A DNA stretch of 64,000 nucleotides, from contig NZ_JAAKZI010000014.1 of the NCBI RefSeq assembly GCF_011045165.1, forward strand, positions 37,187-101,186. Reading direction: 5' to 3'. This DNA comes from Arthrobacter silviterrae (GTDB lineage Bacteria; Actinomycetota; Actinomycetes; Actinomycetales; Micrococcaceae). Positions 48,055 through 57,534 of this stretch are shown here, one piece after another. Below the pieces are notes generated by a model, which worked only from the letters and a program-made list of their open reading frames with translations, ran no database searches and had not been told where the DNA came from. A program made the position numbers and the translations under genes. How positions within the stretch are numbered: position 1 is the first letter of the stretch; each line of letters starts with the position of its first letter.

Positions 48055-48155
48055 CAGTGGTCGAGAAGCAAGCGCCGGTGGTCGAGCAGCGAGCCCTGCG
48101 AGCGCGTCGAGACCCGGTGGTTGAGACCGCCCGGCTTGTCGAGCAGCGAGTACAG
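48055..48155. repeat. GGTCGAG-type dispersed repeat cluster
   Basis: Short stretches of the form GTGGTCGAGAAGC, GGTGGTCGAGCAGCGAG, GCGCGTCGAGACC, GGTGGTTGAGACC and GCTTGTCGAGCAGCGAG alternate directly after hemA. Similar GGTCGAG/CTCGACC units are recalled as dispersed repeats in Micrococcaceae genomes; copy number elsewhere cannot be judged here. Confidence 0.65.
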
Positions 48156-48174
48156 CGTTGGCTTCCACGACGAT

Positions 48175-49076
48175 CGGTGGTGCAGCTCCTGCGACCACTT
48201 CGGTACACGACCCGCAGGAGCTGCACCATCGATTCCCGGCGCCACCACCAACCCGCAGGAACTGCACATTCGAATCGACCATGGTGCGCCCGCAGCCCGG
48301 GCGGACCCCGAAAATACAGATGTGGCTGTCCACGACAGTCGTCGACGGTTGAATCACCGATGCGCGGCGCCGACCACACGCCCAGTCAGCAGCGATGGCG
48401 ACATAGCCCGGCCGTAAGTAACCATCCCTGCTGACTCGAACCGCGGGCGGCCGCGGGACGGTCCACGACAATCGACGGTGCAGCACCTGCGACCATTTCG
48501 GTGCACAACCCGCAGGAGCTGCACCATGGAATCCCGGGACGGGCACCAACCCGCAGGAGCTGCACTTTCGAATCGACAGTGGCGTGCCCGCCGCCCGGGC
48601 GGACTCCGAAAATTCAGATGCGGCTGGCCGCGGCAGTCGTCGACGGCCGAATCGCCCATGCGCGGCTCCGACCACACGCCCAGTCAGCAGCGATGGCGAC
48701 TTAGCCCGGCCGTAAGTCGCCATCCCTGCTGACTCGAACCGCGGGCGGCCGCGGCACGGCCCACGACAATCGGTGGTGCAGCACCTGCGACCACTTCGGT
48801 ACACGACCCGCAGGAGCTGCACCACCGAATCCCGCGACTACCACCAACCCGCAGGAGCTGCACTTTCAATTCCCTGCACCACCACCAGCACGCAGGAGCT
48901 GCACCATCGAATCGACAATGGTGCGCCCGCAGCCCGGGCGGACCCCGAGAAAATACAGATGTGGCTGTCCACGACAGTCGTCGACGGCCGAATCACCGAT
49001 GCGCGGCGCCGACCACACGCCCAGTCAGCAGCGATGGCGACTTAGCCCGGCCGTAAGTCGCCATCCCTGCTGACTC
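48175..49076. repeat. Three copies of a ~300-bp structured non-coding repeat
   Basis: Copies run at about 48175-48438, 48473-48736 and 48774-49077. Each opens with GTGCAGC(T/A)CCTGCG facing a direct CGCAGGAGCTGCAC copy (in copy 1 a 15-bp perfect hairpin, 48179-48193 with 48213-48227). Further CGCAGGAGCTGCAC copies and a shared middle segment follow. Each ends in a 53-base foldback (48384-48436, 48682-48734, 49023-49075) with arms beginning AGTCAGCAGCGATGGCGAC. Foldback spacing is 298 and 341 bases; the longer interval is explained by an extra CGCAGGAGCTGCAC unit. Open frames through it lack ribosome sites and family similarity. Confidence 0.85.
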
Positions 49077-49157
49077 GCGGCGCCAGCGAACGCCGGACGG
49101 CTCGATCCGGGCCCCGGATCACCCGAGAGTGCGCAAATGGCGGCCCTCGGCACCCCG

Positions 49158-50144
49158 TCAGCCCAGGGCGTTGACCCGGGTCAGTTTCGCTGAAAGCTCC
49201 CACAGCTTTCGCGCGGATTCACTGTCCACGGCGTGCGCGTCCACCCCGACAAAACGTGCAAGGGGCGATTCCGGGTCTGTGGGACGGGCAATGTCGCAGT
49301 CCTCGCAGTACACCCCGCCCTTGCCGTCCAGCTCGGCCGAGGTGGCGGCCCACACAGACGTTGCCGCGCCTTGCTTGGGCGTCTTAAACCCCTGGCGGAG
49401 GGTGCCGGATTCATCCATCCAGCCGGCGGCCACCATCTCCTCACGGGCCAGGTGGCGCTGCAGCCCGGTCATGATGCCTCCCGGGTTCACAGCAAACGCC
49501 CTGACCCCGTGGTCCCGTCCAAGCCTGTCCAACTCCACGGCAAAAAGGCTGTTGGCCGTCTTGGCCTGGCCGTAGGCCTCCCATTTGTCGTAGCCGTGCG
49601 TGAACTGCGGGTCGTCAAAGTGGATGCCGGAGCGCTTGTGGCCTGTGGAGGACAGCGACACCACCCGTGCGCCGCCGTCGGCCAGGGCAGGCCACAAGCC
49701 GTTGGTGAGCGTGAAGTGGCCCAGGTGGTTCGTGGCAAACTGTGCCTCCCAGCCGGGCCCCACCCGGGTTTCCGGGCATGCCATGATGGCCGCGTTGTTG
49801 ACCAGGATGTCCAGGCTCCGGCCGGAATCAACATAGCCGCGGGCAAAGGCCTTCACGCTTTGCTGGTCGCCTAGGTCCATGGCCCGAACCTCCACGGAGC
49901 CCAGTCCTGCCTCGGCCAGCACGGTGCGGGCATGGGCGGGGCGGCGGGCGGGCACCACCACGCGGGCCCCGGCGTCGGCAAGTGCGCGCACTGTCTCCAG
50001 CCCCAGGCCCGAATAGCCTCCCGTGACAATGGCGTCGCACCCGGCCAGGTCCACGCCGTCGAGCACTTCGGCGGCCTCGGTGTCGTGGCCCCAGCCGGAG
50101 CCGATGGGCTGCTGCGGGGTGTCTTCGTGCAAACGGTGGATCAT
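49158..50144 (-). CDS. SDR family oxidoreductase, retinol-dehydrogenase-like
   Basis: 328-residue short-chain dehydrogenase. The cofactor motif is AIVTGGYSGLGLETVRALADAGARVVV and the NNAA strand is LDILVNNAAIM. The catalytic Ser lies in RVVSLSSTGHK, and the Tyr/Lys pair in WEAYGQAKTANSLFAVEL. The AYGQAKTAN pattern and the N-terminal SGWGHDTEAAEVLDGVDLAGC place it with the retinol dehydrogenase/WW-oxidoreductase-like bacterial group. ATG 50144 has AAGGGGAG five bases upstream. Substrate unknown. Confidence 0.9.
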   Translation of the reverse strand: MIHRLHEDTPQQPIGSGWGHDTEAAEVLDGVDLAGCDAIVTGGYSGLGLETVRALADAGARVVVPARRPAHARTVLAEAGLGSVEVRAMDLGDQQSVKAFARGYVDSGRSLDILVNNAAIMACPETRVGPGWEAQFATNHLGHFTLTNGLWPALADGGARVVSLSSTGHKRSGIHFDDPQFTHGYDKWEAYGQAKTANSLFAVELDRLGRDHGVRAFAVNPGGIMTGLQRHLAREEMVAAGWMDESGTLRQGFKTPKQGAATSVWAATSAELDGKGGVYCEDCDIARPTDPESPLARFVGVDAHAVDSESARKLWELSAKLTRVNALG

Positions 50145-50178
50145 GGGACTCCCCTTGTGGCGGGTGGCTTCTGCCAAA

Positions 50179-51384
50179 CTATTCGCTTGCGCGGCTTTTG
50201 TCGCCAGCCAACCACGCGTCGATCCCGCCGTCAAGATGCACGACGTCGGCATATCCGGCGGCCTTCAGGCTCGCCAGGGCCTGCGCTGAGCGCCCCCCGG
50301 ACTTGCAGTGCAAAACCAGCGGCACATCCCGGGGGATGTCCTTCAGTGCGGTGCCGTCCTTGATCCCGCCCACCGGCACCAGCACGGAACCGGGAATGCG
50401 GGCGATGGCAAATTCCACGGGCTCGCGGACGTCCACCAGCACGAAGGAGTCCTCCCCCCGTTCCCTCTTGGCCAGGCGGGCGGCGAGCCGGTCCGCGGAG
50501 ATGAGCTCGTTGCGGTCCTCTTCCTCGCCCTGGGGCAGGAGCCCGCAGAAGAAGTCGTAGTCAATCAATTCCGTGATGGGGGCGGCCGCGGGGTCCTTGG
50601 CGATGCGGATTTCACGCCAGCGGGCGGTCAGGGCGTCAAAGATGAGGAGGCGGCCCAGGAGTGTCTGGCCGATGCCGGTGATGAGCTTGACGGCCTCGGT
50701 CACCATCATGGCGCCGATGGACGCGCACAGCATCCCGAACACGCCGCCTTCGGCGCAGGAGGGGACAGTGCCGGGCGCCGGGGGCTCGGGGTAGAGGTCG
50801 CGGTAGTTGGGGCCGTGCTTCTCCCAAAACACGCTGACCTGTCCGTCGAAGCGCAGGATGGAGCCCCACACATAGGGCTTGCCCAGCAGTGCCGCGGCGT
50901 CGTTGACAAGGTAGCGGGTGGAGAAATTGTCCGCGCCGTCCAGGATGACGTCGTAGCTGCTGAAGAGCTCCAGGGCGTTGGAGGAATCCAGCCTGACGGG
51001 GTGCAGCACCACGTTCACGCCAGGGTTCAGTTCAAGGATGGCGTCGCGGGCGGATTCCAGCTTGGTGCGGCCAATGTCTGAGACGCCGTGGATCACCTGG
51101 CGCTGCAGGTTGCTCAGTTCCACGGTGTCGTCGTCAATGACGCCCAGGGTGCCCACCCCGGCGGCGGCCAGGTACAGCAAGGCGGGCGAGCCAAGCCCGC
51201 CGGCGCCGATGACCAGCACCCGGGCGTTCCGCAGTCGCTGCTGGCCCTCCAGGCCGATCTCAGGAATGAGGGCGTGGCGGGAATACCGCTCCATTTCCTC
51301 CCTGCTCAGTGCAGGGCCGGGCTCCACCAGCGGGGGCAGCGAGGCCGCACGGGTGGGGGTGAGCTGTTGGATCAGGGAAACCAT
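50179..51384 (-). CDS. moeB: Adenylyltransferase/sulfurtransferase MoeB/ThiF with C-terminal rhodanese domain
   Basis: 401-residue E1-like enzyme that adenylates the Gly-Gly C-terminus of a ubiquitin-like sulfur carrier. The E1 domain has RYSRHALIPEIGLEGQQRLRNARVLVIGAGGLGSPALLYLA, NLQRQVIHG and DGADNFSTRYLVNDA. The rhodanese domain ends with Cys360 in LVLHCKSGGRS, the persulfide-carrying residue. Its partner may be ThiS of the nearby thiamine operon or MoaD. A TATCGT box just upstream of ATG 51384 and no ribosome site suggest a short or absent leader. Confidence 0.9.
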   Translation of the reverse strand: MVSLIQQLTPTRAASLPPLVEPGPALSREEMERYSRHALIPEIGLEGQQRLRNARVLVIGAGGLGSPALLYLAAAGVGTLGVIDDDTVELSNLQRQVIHGVSDIGRTKLESARDAILELNPGVNVVLHPVRLDSSNALELFSSYDVILDGADNFSTRYLVNDAAALLGKPYVWGSILRFDGQVSVFWEKHGPNYRDLYPEPPAPGTVPSCAEGGVFGMLCASIGAMMVTEAVKLITGIGQTLLGRLLIFDALTARWREIRIAKDPAAAPITELIDYDFFCGLLPQGEEEDRNELISADRLAARLAKRERGEDSFVLVDVREPVEFAIARIPGSVLVPVGGIKDGTALKDIPRDVPLVLHCKSGGRSAQALASLKAAGYADVVHLDGGIDAWLAGDKSRASE

Positions 51385-51495
51385 GCTTAATACGATAGTC
51401 CGGCCTGGTCGGAAAGGATTGTTACCCACAGGTAGAATGGCAGGGATCCTTCCCGCAAGGTCATATGGGGAGGAATTGAGTGAAAGGCTCTCGCG

Positions 51496-52149
51496 ATGAC
51501 TTTGGACGCCTCCCCCGGAGAGCACAACACCCGCCGTGCCCCGCTCCCCAGACTGCCGCGTGACGAGCGCCGGGCGCAGCTGTTGGCATCGGCCCTGGAA
51601 GTTTTCGTCCACAACGGCTACCACGGCGCCGCCATGGATGAAATTGCCGAGGCCGCCAAGGTCAGCAAGCCCGTGCTGTACCAGCACTTCCCGAGCAAGC
51701 GCGAGCTCTACCTGGCCCTCCTGGACAGCCATCTGGCATCCCTGACCACCATGCTGCTTGCCGCACTGAACTCCACCTCGGACAACAAGCTGCGCGTGCA
51801 GGCCACCATGAAGGCGTATTTTCATTTCATGGCCAAGGACGACCAGGCTTTCCGGCTGGTGTTTGAATCGGACCTGGTCAACGACCCCGATGTGGCCGCA
51901 CGGCTGGAAAAGTTCAATTCGGACTACGCCGACGCCATTGCCGGGGTCATTGCCGAGGACACCAAGCTGGCCCACCTTGAAGCCACGCTGCTGGGCCGTG
52001 CACTGGCCGGAATGGCGCAGGTCAGCGCCCGCTACTGGCTCGAAGCCAACGGCGACCTGGACATCGAAGTGGCCAGCGAGCTGGTCTACCGTTTAGCTTG
52101 GCGCGGAATTAGCCGCTTCCCCAAGGAACCGCAGCTCCCGTCGGCATAG
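51496..52149 (+). CDS. TetR family transcriptional regulator
   Basis: 217-residue regulator. The DNA-binding domain reads RRAQLLASALEVFVHNGYHGAAMDEIAEAAKVSKPVLYQHFPSKRELYLALLD at about residues 25-77, a textbook TetR helix-turn-helix. It is divergent from the moeB-like gene and co-directional with the DUF3107 gene 47 bases downstream, an arrangement I recall as common in actinobacteria. Target and ligand unknown. Confidence 0.92.
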   Translation: MTLDASPGEHNTRRAPLPRLPRDERRAQLLASALEVFVHNGYHGAAMDEIAEAAKVSKPVLYQHFPSKRELYLALLDSHLASLTTMLLAALNSTSDNKLRVQATMKAYFHFMAKDDQAFRLVFESDLVNDPDVAARLEKFNSDYADAIAGVIAEDTKLAHLEATLLGRALAGMAQVSARYWLEANGDLDIEVASELVYRLAWRGISRFPKEPQLPSA

Positions 52150-52196
52150 AGTTTGCTTGTACTTTCATTTTGCACGTTTGCACCGAGGAGACACCT

Positions 52197-52421
52197 GTGG
52201 AAATCAAGATCGGCATCCAAAACATCGCCCGCGAAATTGTCCTCGATTCGGAGCAGTCGGCAGAAGACATTGCCGCACTGGTCTCGGAAGCCCTGGCCAA
52301 GGGCTCCGAACTGCGCCTCAAGGATGAGAAGGGCCGCATCGTCATTGTTCCGGGCAACGCCCTGGGCTATGTTGAACTGGGCGCCGAAGAGGCCCGCCGG
52401 GTTGGTTTCGGCGCACTGTAG
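52197..52421 (+). CDS. DUF3107 family protein
   Basis: Small 74-residue acidic protein matching DUF3107 (VEIKIGIQNIAREIVLDSEQS, then LRLKDEKGRIVIVPGNALGYVELG). GTG 52197 is chosen because GAGGAGA lies six bases upstream. The family is restricted to actinobacteria and has no known function. It is followed 42 bases later by a small membrane protein gene. Confidence 0.9.
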   Translation: MEIKIGIQNIAREIVLDSEQSAEDIAALVSEALAKGSELRLKDEKGRIVIVPGNALGYVELGAEEARRVGFGAL

Positions 52422-52463
52422 GCCTTTTAGGCTTCATACTCCTTCCAGGAAAGAGGACCACTC

Positions 52464-52769
52464 ATGGTTGCCTTGGTCATCATTGCGTTGACGGCCGGTG
52501 CCTTTGGTGCCATAGCCTGGGGCGTTGACAAGCACCGGACCACTTTTGGGGCACTGCTGCCGGCCGGCGCCGCCGTGGTTGCCGCCGAGCTGGTCTGGAT
52601 GGCCACCATGGCATTGCGCCTCGACACCTCCCCCGCCACGGCCTGGATCCCCTGGATCCTGTCGATGGTGGTGGGCGGGGCCGTGGCGTGGGCCGTGGCC
52701 GGCTACGTGGGGCGCACCCGGCACGCGAAGGCCGTTGCGCGGACCAACGAAATCCTGGCGATGCACTAA
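52464..52769 (+). CDS. Small integral membrane protein of unknown function
   Basis: 101-residue protein with three hydrophobic helices (VALVIIALTAGAFGAIAWGV, LLPAGAAVVAAELVWMATMAL, WIPWILSMVVGGAVAWAVAGYV) and a short basic tail VGRTRHAKAVARTN. AGGAAAGAGG lies about ten bases before the ATG. I do not recognise the family; its co-directional position after DUF3107 suggests co-transcription. Confidence 0.82.
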   Translation: MVALVIIALTAGAFGAIAWGVDKHRTTFGALLPAGAAVVAAELVWMATMALRLDTSPATAWIPWILSMVVGGAVAWAVAGYVGRTRHAKAVARTNEILAMH

Positions 52770-52781
52770 TTCCCGCCAGGG

Positions 52782-53438
52782 TTAGGCGCCGCGGCCCGCC
52801 TCCGTGCACACGCACAGCCGGTTCCCCTGCGCATCCGTGGCAATGACGAAGCGCGGCGCAGCCCCGTGGTCCAGCGAAGCCCCTGCGGCTTCGACGGCGG
52901 ACAGCACCCCCGGGCTCTGCGCGTACGGCACGGTCACATCCAGGTGGAAGCGGTTGACATTGGGCGTGGCCGTCTGCTGAAACCACACGGACGGTCCGCG
53001 GCCAAACGGGTCCACCAGCGCACCGTCCTCCGCCTTGCGGTAGCCCAACGCGGCGCGCCACGTCTCTGAAATTGCGTCCGCATCATCCGTGTCAATGGCA
53101 ATTTCCACTGTGTGCAGCAACTCCGGACGGGCCGCCGCGCCGGCCTCTGACGCCGCAGCGGAAATTGCCCGCGCAAGGGCCACGTCCCGGGCGGTCACCT
53201 TGGAGCCGGCGTCATGGGAGGTCAGGGCCACAAACAAGGTGTCGTAGCGCCAGTCGACGTCGGGGTGGTGGTTGGCTTCCTGCGCCAGCGCCCCGATCGC
53301 GGCAAACAGCTCCAGTGCCGCGGCCGACGTCGGGCACTTCAGTGCCGTGCGCAAGGCACCAAGGCCCAGGGTCCAGTCAGGCAGGGAGGCCAGCTCGGCG
53401 TCGATCTCGGGGCGGGTCAAAGCATCGTTCGCGGCCAC
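52782..53438 (-). CDS. 4a-hydroxytetrahydrobiopterin dehydratase fused to a VOC domain
   Basis: 218-residue two-domain protein. Residues 1-95 are a pterin-4a-carbinolamine dehydratase domain with the signature ANHHPDVDWRYDTLFVALTSHDAGSKVTARDVALA, including the catalytic His pair. Residues 105-218 form a vicinal-oxygen-chelate/glyoxalase-like domain (HTVEIAIDTDDADAISETWRAALGY, NRFHLDVTVP, CVCTEAGRG). GTG 53438 is preferred for the AAGGAG six bases upstream. The VOC half lacks obvious metal ligands, so it may be structural or ligand binding. Such fusions occur in other actinobacteria. Confidence 0.88.
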   Translation of the reverse strand: MAANDALTRPEIDAELASLPDWTLGLGALRTALKCPTSAAALELFAAIGALAQEANHHPDVDWRYDTLFVALTSHDAGSKVTARDVALARAISAAASEAGAAARPELLHTVEIAIDTDDADAISETWRAALGYRKAEDGALVDPFGRGPSVWFQQTATPNVNRFHLDVTVPYAQSPGVLSAVEAAGASLDHGAAPRFVIATDAQGNRLCVCTEAGRGA

Positions 53439-53462
53439 GGCAGGCTCCTTCAAGATTCCGGT

Positions 53463-54269
<807 letters not shown>

Positions 54270-54307
54270 TCACTTTCCTCAAGGTTTGGTGCGCGGGCGG
54301 CGCTGGC

Positions 54308-54547
54308 TTAGCCGCCCTGGACGGCCGTGACGACCTCGACGTCGTCGCCGGGTTCCAGCGTGGTGCCGGCCCATTGGCTGCGGGGCACAATGTCCTGGTT
54401 GCGGGCCACGGCCACGCCCAGCCGGCCGCCGTCGGCAGGCTGGCCGCTGGCCAGGATGGCCCGGCCGGTGACAGCCGTGACCAGGTGCGCCACGGTGGTT
54501 CCTTCGGCCAGCGGACGGGCCGCGCCGTTGAGTTGGATGGTGCTCAT
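54308..54547 (-). CDS. thiS: Sulfur carrier protein ThiS
   Basis: 79-residue ubiquitin-like carrier ending in the required Gly-Gly (VVTAVQGG) that is adenylated and converted to a thiocarboxylate. [23 protein letters not shown] is the usual beta-grasp opening. It overlaps thiO by ATGA and precedes thiG by 44 bases. Confidence 0.95.
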   Translation of the reverse strand: MSTIQLNGAARPLAEGTTVAHLVTAVTGRAILASGQPADGGRLGVAVARNQDIVPRSQWAGTTLEPGDDVEVVTAVQGG

Positions 54548-55791
54548 GGTGTCTCCTCAGGTTCGGTGTGAGTTGACTGCAATGCGGGCGAGAACCTGTC
54601 CGGGCGGAACTGCTCCCAGGCCAGGTCCGTGACTCCGCCCAGCAGCTGGCGGGTGATGTGGGCGGCAATGGCCGTCAGAAGGACGCCGTGCCGGAAGAAT
54701 CCCGTGGCGATGATGAGCCCCGGGATGTCCCTGCCGTGAGGGCCCGGAACACGGCCCAGCAGAGGTGCGTTGTCCGGGGTGCCGGGGCGGGCGCGGGCCG
54801 TGGTTTCCATGAGTTCCAGTTCGGCCACGGCGGGCACCAGCACCTGGGCGTCTCGCAGCAGCTGGTGGACTCCCCCGGCGCTGACGCCGGCCGATCCGTC
54901 CTCTCGCATGGTGGCCCCGAGCACCACGGTGTTGTCATTGCGCGGCACCAGGTACACGGGCAGTCCGCGGACCAGGCCGCGGATGGTGGCCGTGGTGAGC
55001 GGGCGCAGGTGTTCGGGGACGCGCAGGCGCAGGATGTCGCCGTACACGGGGCGCAGAGGCAGCACCAGCCCGTCCGGCAGGCCCTGCAGCGTGGGGGCGG
55101 CCAGTCCGTTGGCCACCACCACCTCCCGGGCATGGACCTCCCGGCCGTCCTCCAGCAGCACGCCCGTCACCCTGGAGCGGGTGTCCGCCGGGTCCTCATG
55201 CAACAGCTCGACGGCGTTGCGCCGGATGGAGGTTTGCTCCTCGCGGAGCCGGCCGCGCTCGGCCGCCACCACATTGAGCTGCACGCGGATGGCCGTTGCC
55301 ACGCCGCGCGGATCAACCTGGTGGTCCTGGGGTATCCGGAAGGCGCAGGAAATGTGAGGGCCCACCAGCGGTTCCTGGGCCCGTGCTTCACGGATGGACA
55401 GCTGTTCAACGTCCAGCCCGTGCGCCAGCTGGACTTCACGCAAGTCAGCCAGCGCGGCTCGGTCCGCAGCATCGGCACCCAACACAAGCGTCGGCGTCGT
55501 GCGGAATCCGGTGTCAGCGTGCCCGGCGGCCACCAGCGGCGCCACAAACTCCGGCCAGCGGGCCGCGGAGGCAAGCGTAAGCGCCAGCAAGCCCTCCTCC
55601 TGGTAATGGAGTTCGCTGACCGGTGCCAGCATGCCGGCCGCGGCAAAGGTGGCTCCCGTGGCCGGCGAGGGGTCGATGACGGTGACCGCATCGCCGGCCC
55701 GCTGGGCTTCCCAGGCGATGCCCAGGCCCACGATGCCCCCGCCCACAACGGCCACGTCGGTGGTGATGGTCTCCGGCACTGTGCGCGCCAT
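54544..55791 (-). CDS. thiO: Glycine oxidase ThiO
   Basis: 415-residue FAD-dependent amine oxidase supplying dehydroglycine (2-iminoacetate) for thiazole formation in aerobes. The FAD motif is [21 protein letters not shown], with [14 protein letters not shown] after it and the C-terminal [10 protein letters not shown]...[25 protein letters not shown] precedes the ATG at 55791. First gene after the TPP riboswitch. Confidence 0.94.
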   Translation of the reverse strand: MARTVPETITTDVAVVGGGIVGLGIAWEAQRAGDAVTVIDPSPATGATFAAAGMLAPVSELHYQEEGLLALTLASAARWPEFVAPLVAAGHADTGFRTTPTLVLGADAADRAALADLREVQLAHGLDVEQLSIREARAQEPLVGPHISCAFRIPQDHQVDPRGVATAIRVQLNVVAAERGRLREEQTSIRRNAVELLHEDPADTRSRVTGVLLEDGREVHAREVVVANGLAAPTLQGLPDGLVLPLRPVYGDILRLRVPEHLRPLTTATIRGLVRGLPVYLVPRNDNTVVLGATMREDGSAGVSAGGVHQLLRDAQVLVPAVAELELMETTARARPGTPDNAPLLGRVPGPHGRDIPGLIIATGFFRHGVLLTAIAAHITRQLLGGVTDLAWEQFRPDRFSPALQSTHTEPEETP

Positions 55792-55804
55792 TTTTGGGTC
55801 TCCT

Positions 55805-55907
55805 TCCCTACGCCGGCATGATCCGGATCAGGTTCCACGCCCTTGCGGGCGCCTGTCGGTCGGCGCAGTCGGCGCCCTCTCAGCCAGCTTTCCTGGCTCC
55901 CGCGGTA
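55805..55907 (-). promoter_or_regulatory. TPP riboswitch (THI element)
   Basis: On the minus strand the leader reads CGCGGGAGCC, then GCTGGCTGAGAGGGCGCC, a variable stem, GGCGTGGAACCTGATCCGGA and TCATGCCGGCGTAGGGAAGG. CTGAGAGGG and ACCTGATCCGGATCATGCCGGCGTAGGGA are the conserved pyrimidine- and pyrophosphate-sensing parts of the thi box. It ends 13 bases before the thiO start, overlapping the ribosome-site region (AGGGAAGGAG), so control of translation initiation is the likely mechanism. Confidence 0.96.
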
Positions 55908-55926
55908 CTGAACTAGTCTAGGAGAT

Positions 55927-56631
55927 ATGCACACCCCTTCGCTCACACATGACGCCATGCCCCTTTTCTCCGCCCTCGCCGAGCCGGCCCGGGACTCGCC
56001 CACTGTGGCCGGCGCCAGGCTGTATGTCTGCACTGACGCCCGCCGGGACCGCGGGGACTTTGCCGAGTTTGTCCGGGCGGCGTACGCCGGCGGCGTGGAC
56101 ATCATCCAGCTGCGGGACAAGTTCCTGGAGGCCGCCGAGGAACTGGAGTTGCTGGCTGTGTTGCGCTCTGTTGCGGAGGAATTCGGCAAGCTGTGGGCGG
56201 TCAACGACCGTGCCGACATTGCATCCCTGTCCGGCGCCCCCGTGTTCCATGTGGGGCAAAAGGACCTGCCGCTGCCAGCCGCCCGGTCCCTGGTGGGCCC
56301 GTCGGTGTCCGTGGGTCTCTCCAGCCACGACCGCCTCCAGGCCTCCGCCGCCGCGTCCAGCCACTTCGCCGACTACTTCTGCGTGGGGCCGCTGTGGGCC
56401 ACGCCCACCAAGCCTGGCCGGGCCGCCGTCGGCCTTGACCTGGTGAAGCACGCCGCCTCCCTGCGCACGTCCAAGCCGTGGTTTGCCATCGGCGGGGTGG
56501 ACCTTTCAAACGTTGACGCCGTGGTGGAGGCCGGCGCCTCCCGGATTGTGGTGGTCAGGGCGGTCACCGACGCTGAAGATCCGACGGCGGCCGCCCAGGA
56601 ACTGCTGTCCCGCTTGCCTGCGCTGGGGTAG
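55927..56631 (+). CDS. thiE: Thiamine-phosphate synthase
   Basis: 234-residue TIM-barrel enzyme joining HMP-PP and thiazole phosphate. The core shows [78 protein letters not shown] and [29 protein letters not shown], which carry the family's phosphate and metal contacts. It is divergent from thiO. AGGAGA lies just before the ATG. Its own strand carries no riboswitch, so it may escape TPP control seen by thiOSG. Confidence 0.95.
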   Translation: MHTPSLTHDAMPLFSALAEPARDSPTVAGARLYVCTDARRDRGDFAEFVRAAYAGGVDIIQLRDKFLEAAEELELLAVLRSVAEEFGKLWAVNDRADIASLSGAPVFHVGQKDLPLPAARSLVGPSVSVGLSSHDRLQASAAASSHFADYFCVGPLWATPTKPGRAAVGLDLVKHAASLRTSKPWFAIGGVDLSNVDAVVEAGASRIVVVRAVTDAEDPTAAAQELLSRLPALG

Positions 56632-56648
56632 CGTCCGCGGCCGTTGCC

Positions 56649-57392
56649 CTAGACGAGCCCCGCGATCCCCGCCATCCGCGCCAGGACGTCCAGCTGCACG
56701 TCGAAGAGGGCTGCCGGGTCGTGGAAGGTTGACTTCCCGTATTGGCCAAACACCTCGAAGCTGACGGCGCCAAAAATCGCCGCCCAGGCCAGGACTCCGC
56801 GGGCCAGGGCGTTGTCATCCGCCGTGATGCCCCATTCGCTGCGGATGGCCTCGAAGTCCGCAGCGAGAAGGTGGCCGGGAACGGATTCCGCCTCTGTGCC
56901 GGCATGTTCTTCGGCTGGACCCGCGGGCGGTCCGCCAGCCCTGATGCCCGCAGTGTAGGCGCCCTCCAGGATGCCCACCAGCTTGGCGATGACGCGGGTG
57001 CCCGGTCCCGTTGTCTGGTCCGCGGGGGCGTCATAACCTGGCACGGGTGAGCCAAAAAGAAGTCCGTAGCGGGCCTGTTCAGCCAGGGCCCATGTTCGGA
57101 CGGCCCGTCCCAACGCCCGGAACCGCCCCGAATAATCGGCCTCGGGAACCTTGTCCACGGCCGCATCCACGGCGTCTCCCAGTGAATTGTAGGCATCCAC
57201 CAGCAGCAGGGTCAGCAACTCGTCACGGCTCTTGACGTAGCGGTAGACGGCGGAGGAGACCACGCCAAGGTCGCGGGCCACGGCCCGCAGCGACAGTCCC
57301 GCCGCTCCGTGGACGGCCAGGTGGCGGCGGCCGATCAACAAGATCTCATCCATGGTCTGGAGCCGTGCGCGCTCCCGCGGTGTTTGTGCCAT
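56649..57392 (-). CDS. TetR family transcriptional regulator (TetR_C_33/WHG type)
   Basis: 247-residue repressor. MAQTPRERARLQTMDEILLIGRRHLAVHGAAGLSLRAVARDLGVVSSAVYRYVKSRDELLTLLL spans the helix-turn-helix in residues 1-65, and the start at ATG 57392 is chosen because the family begins here; ATG 57410 is in frame six codons upstream, and neither has a good ribosome site. The C-terminal domain resembles the WHG group. It is divergent from the epimerase-like gene, with two related palindromes between them, so auto-regulation and repression of that gene are likely. Confidence 0.9.
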   Translation of the reverse strand: MAQTPRERARLQTMDEILLIGRRHLAVHGAAGLSLRAVARDLGVVSSAVYRYVKSRDELLTLLLVDAYNSLGDAVDAAVDKVPEADYSGRFRALGRAVRTWALAEQARYGLLFGSPVPGYDAPADQTTGPGTRVIAKLVGILEGAYTAGIRAGGPPAGPAEEHAGTEAESVPGHLLAADFEAIRSEWGITADDNALARGVLAWAAIFGAVSFEVFGQYGKSTFHDPAALFDVQLDVLARMAGIAGLV

Positions 57393-57429
57393 GCCCTGAT
57401 TTTGAACCATTGTGAGAGCGTCGTCAACT

Positions 57430-57500
57430 TTAGTGAGCAGTGCTCTTGACATTGGCGGTCCCCTGTTTGACACTTAATTTTAGAGAGCACCGCTCTCTAA
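57430..57500. promoter_or_regulatory. Two operator copies for the divergent TetR
   Basis: Site 2, at 57480-57500, is a perfect palindrome TTAGAGAGC-N3-GCTCTCTAA. Site 1, at 57430-57450, has the same layout in degenerate form, TTAGTGAGC-N3-GCTCTTGAC. Centres are 50 bases apart, about five helical turns, allowing cooperative binding. TTGACA elements occur at 57447 and 57467 next to the sites. Confidence 0.75.
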
Positions 57501-57534
57501 TTCACAAATTCCGCTCCACAGAATCGAGACCACC

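Noticed and set aside
47947..48825. Long open frame on the minus strand across the post-hemA repeats
   Set aside because: No start with a ribosome site, repeats appear in translation (WCSSCG, AAPAG), it overlaps the end of hemA, and no family similarity is seen.
48175..49076. CRISPR-like periodic CGCAGGAGCTGCAC repeats
   Set aside because: The intervals between motifs are themselves repeated between copies and vary in length, motif copies occur in both orientations, and there are no cas genes. This is a tandem structured repeat, not a spacer array.
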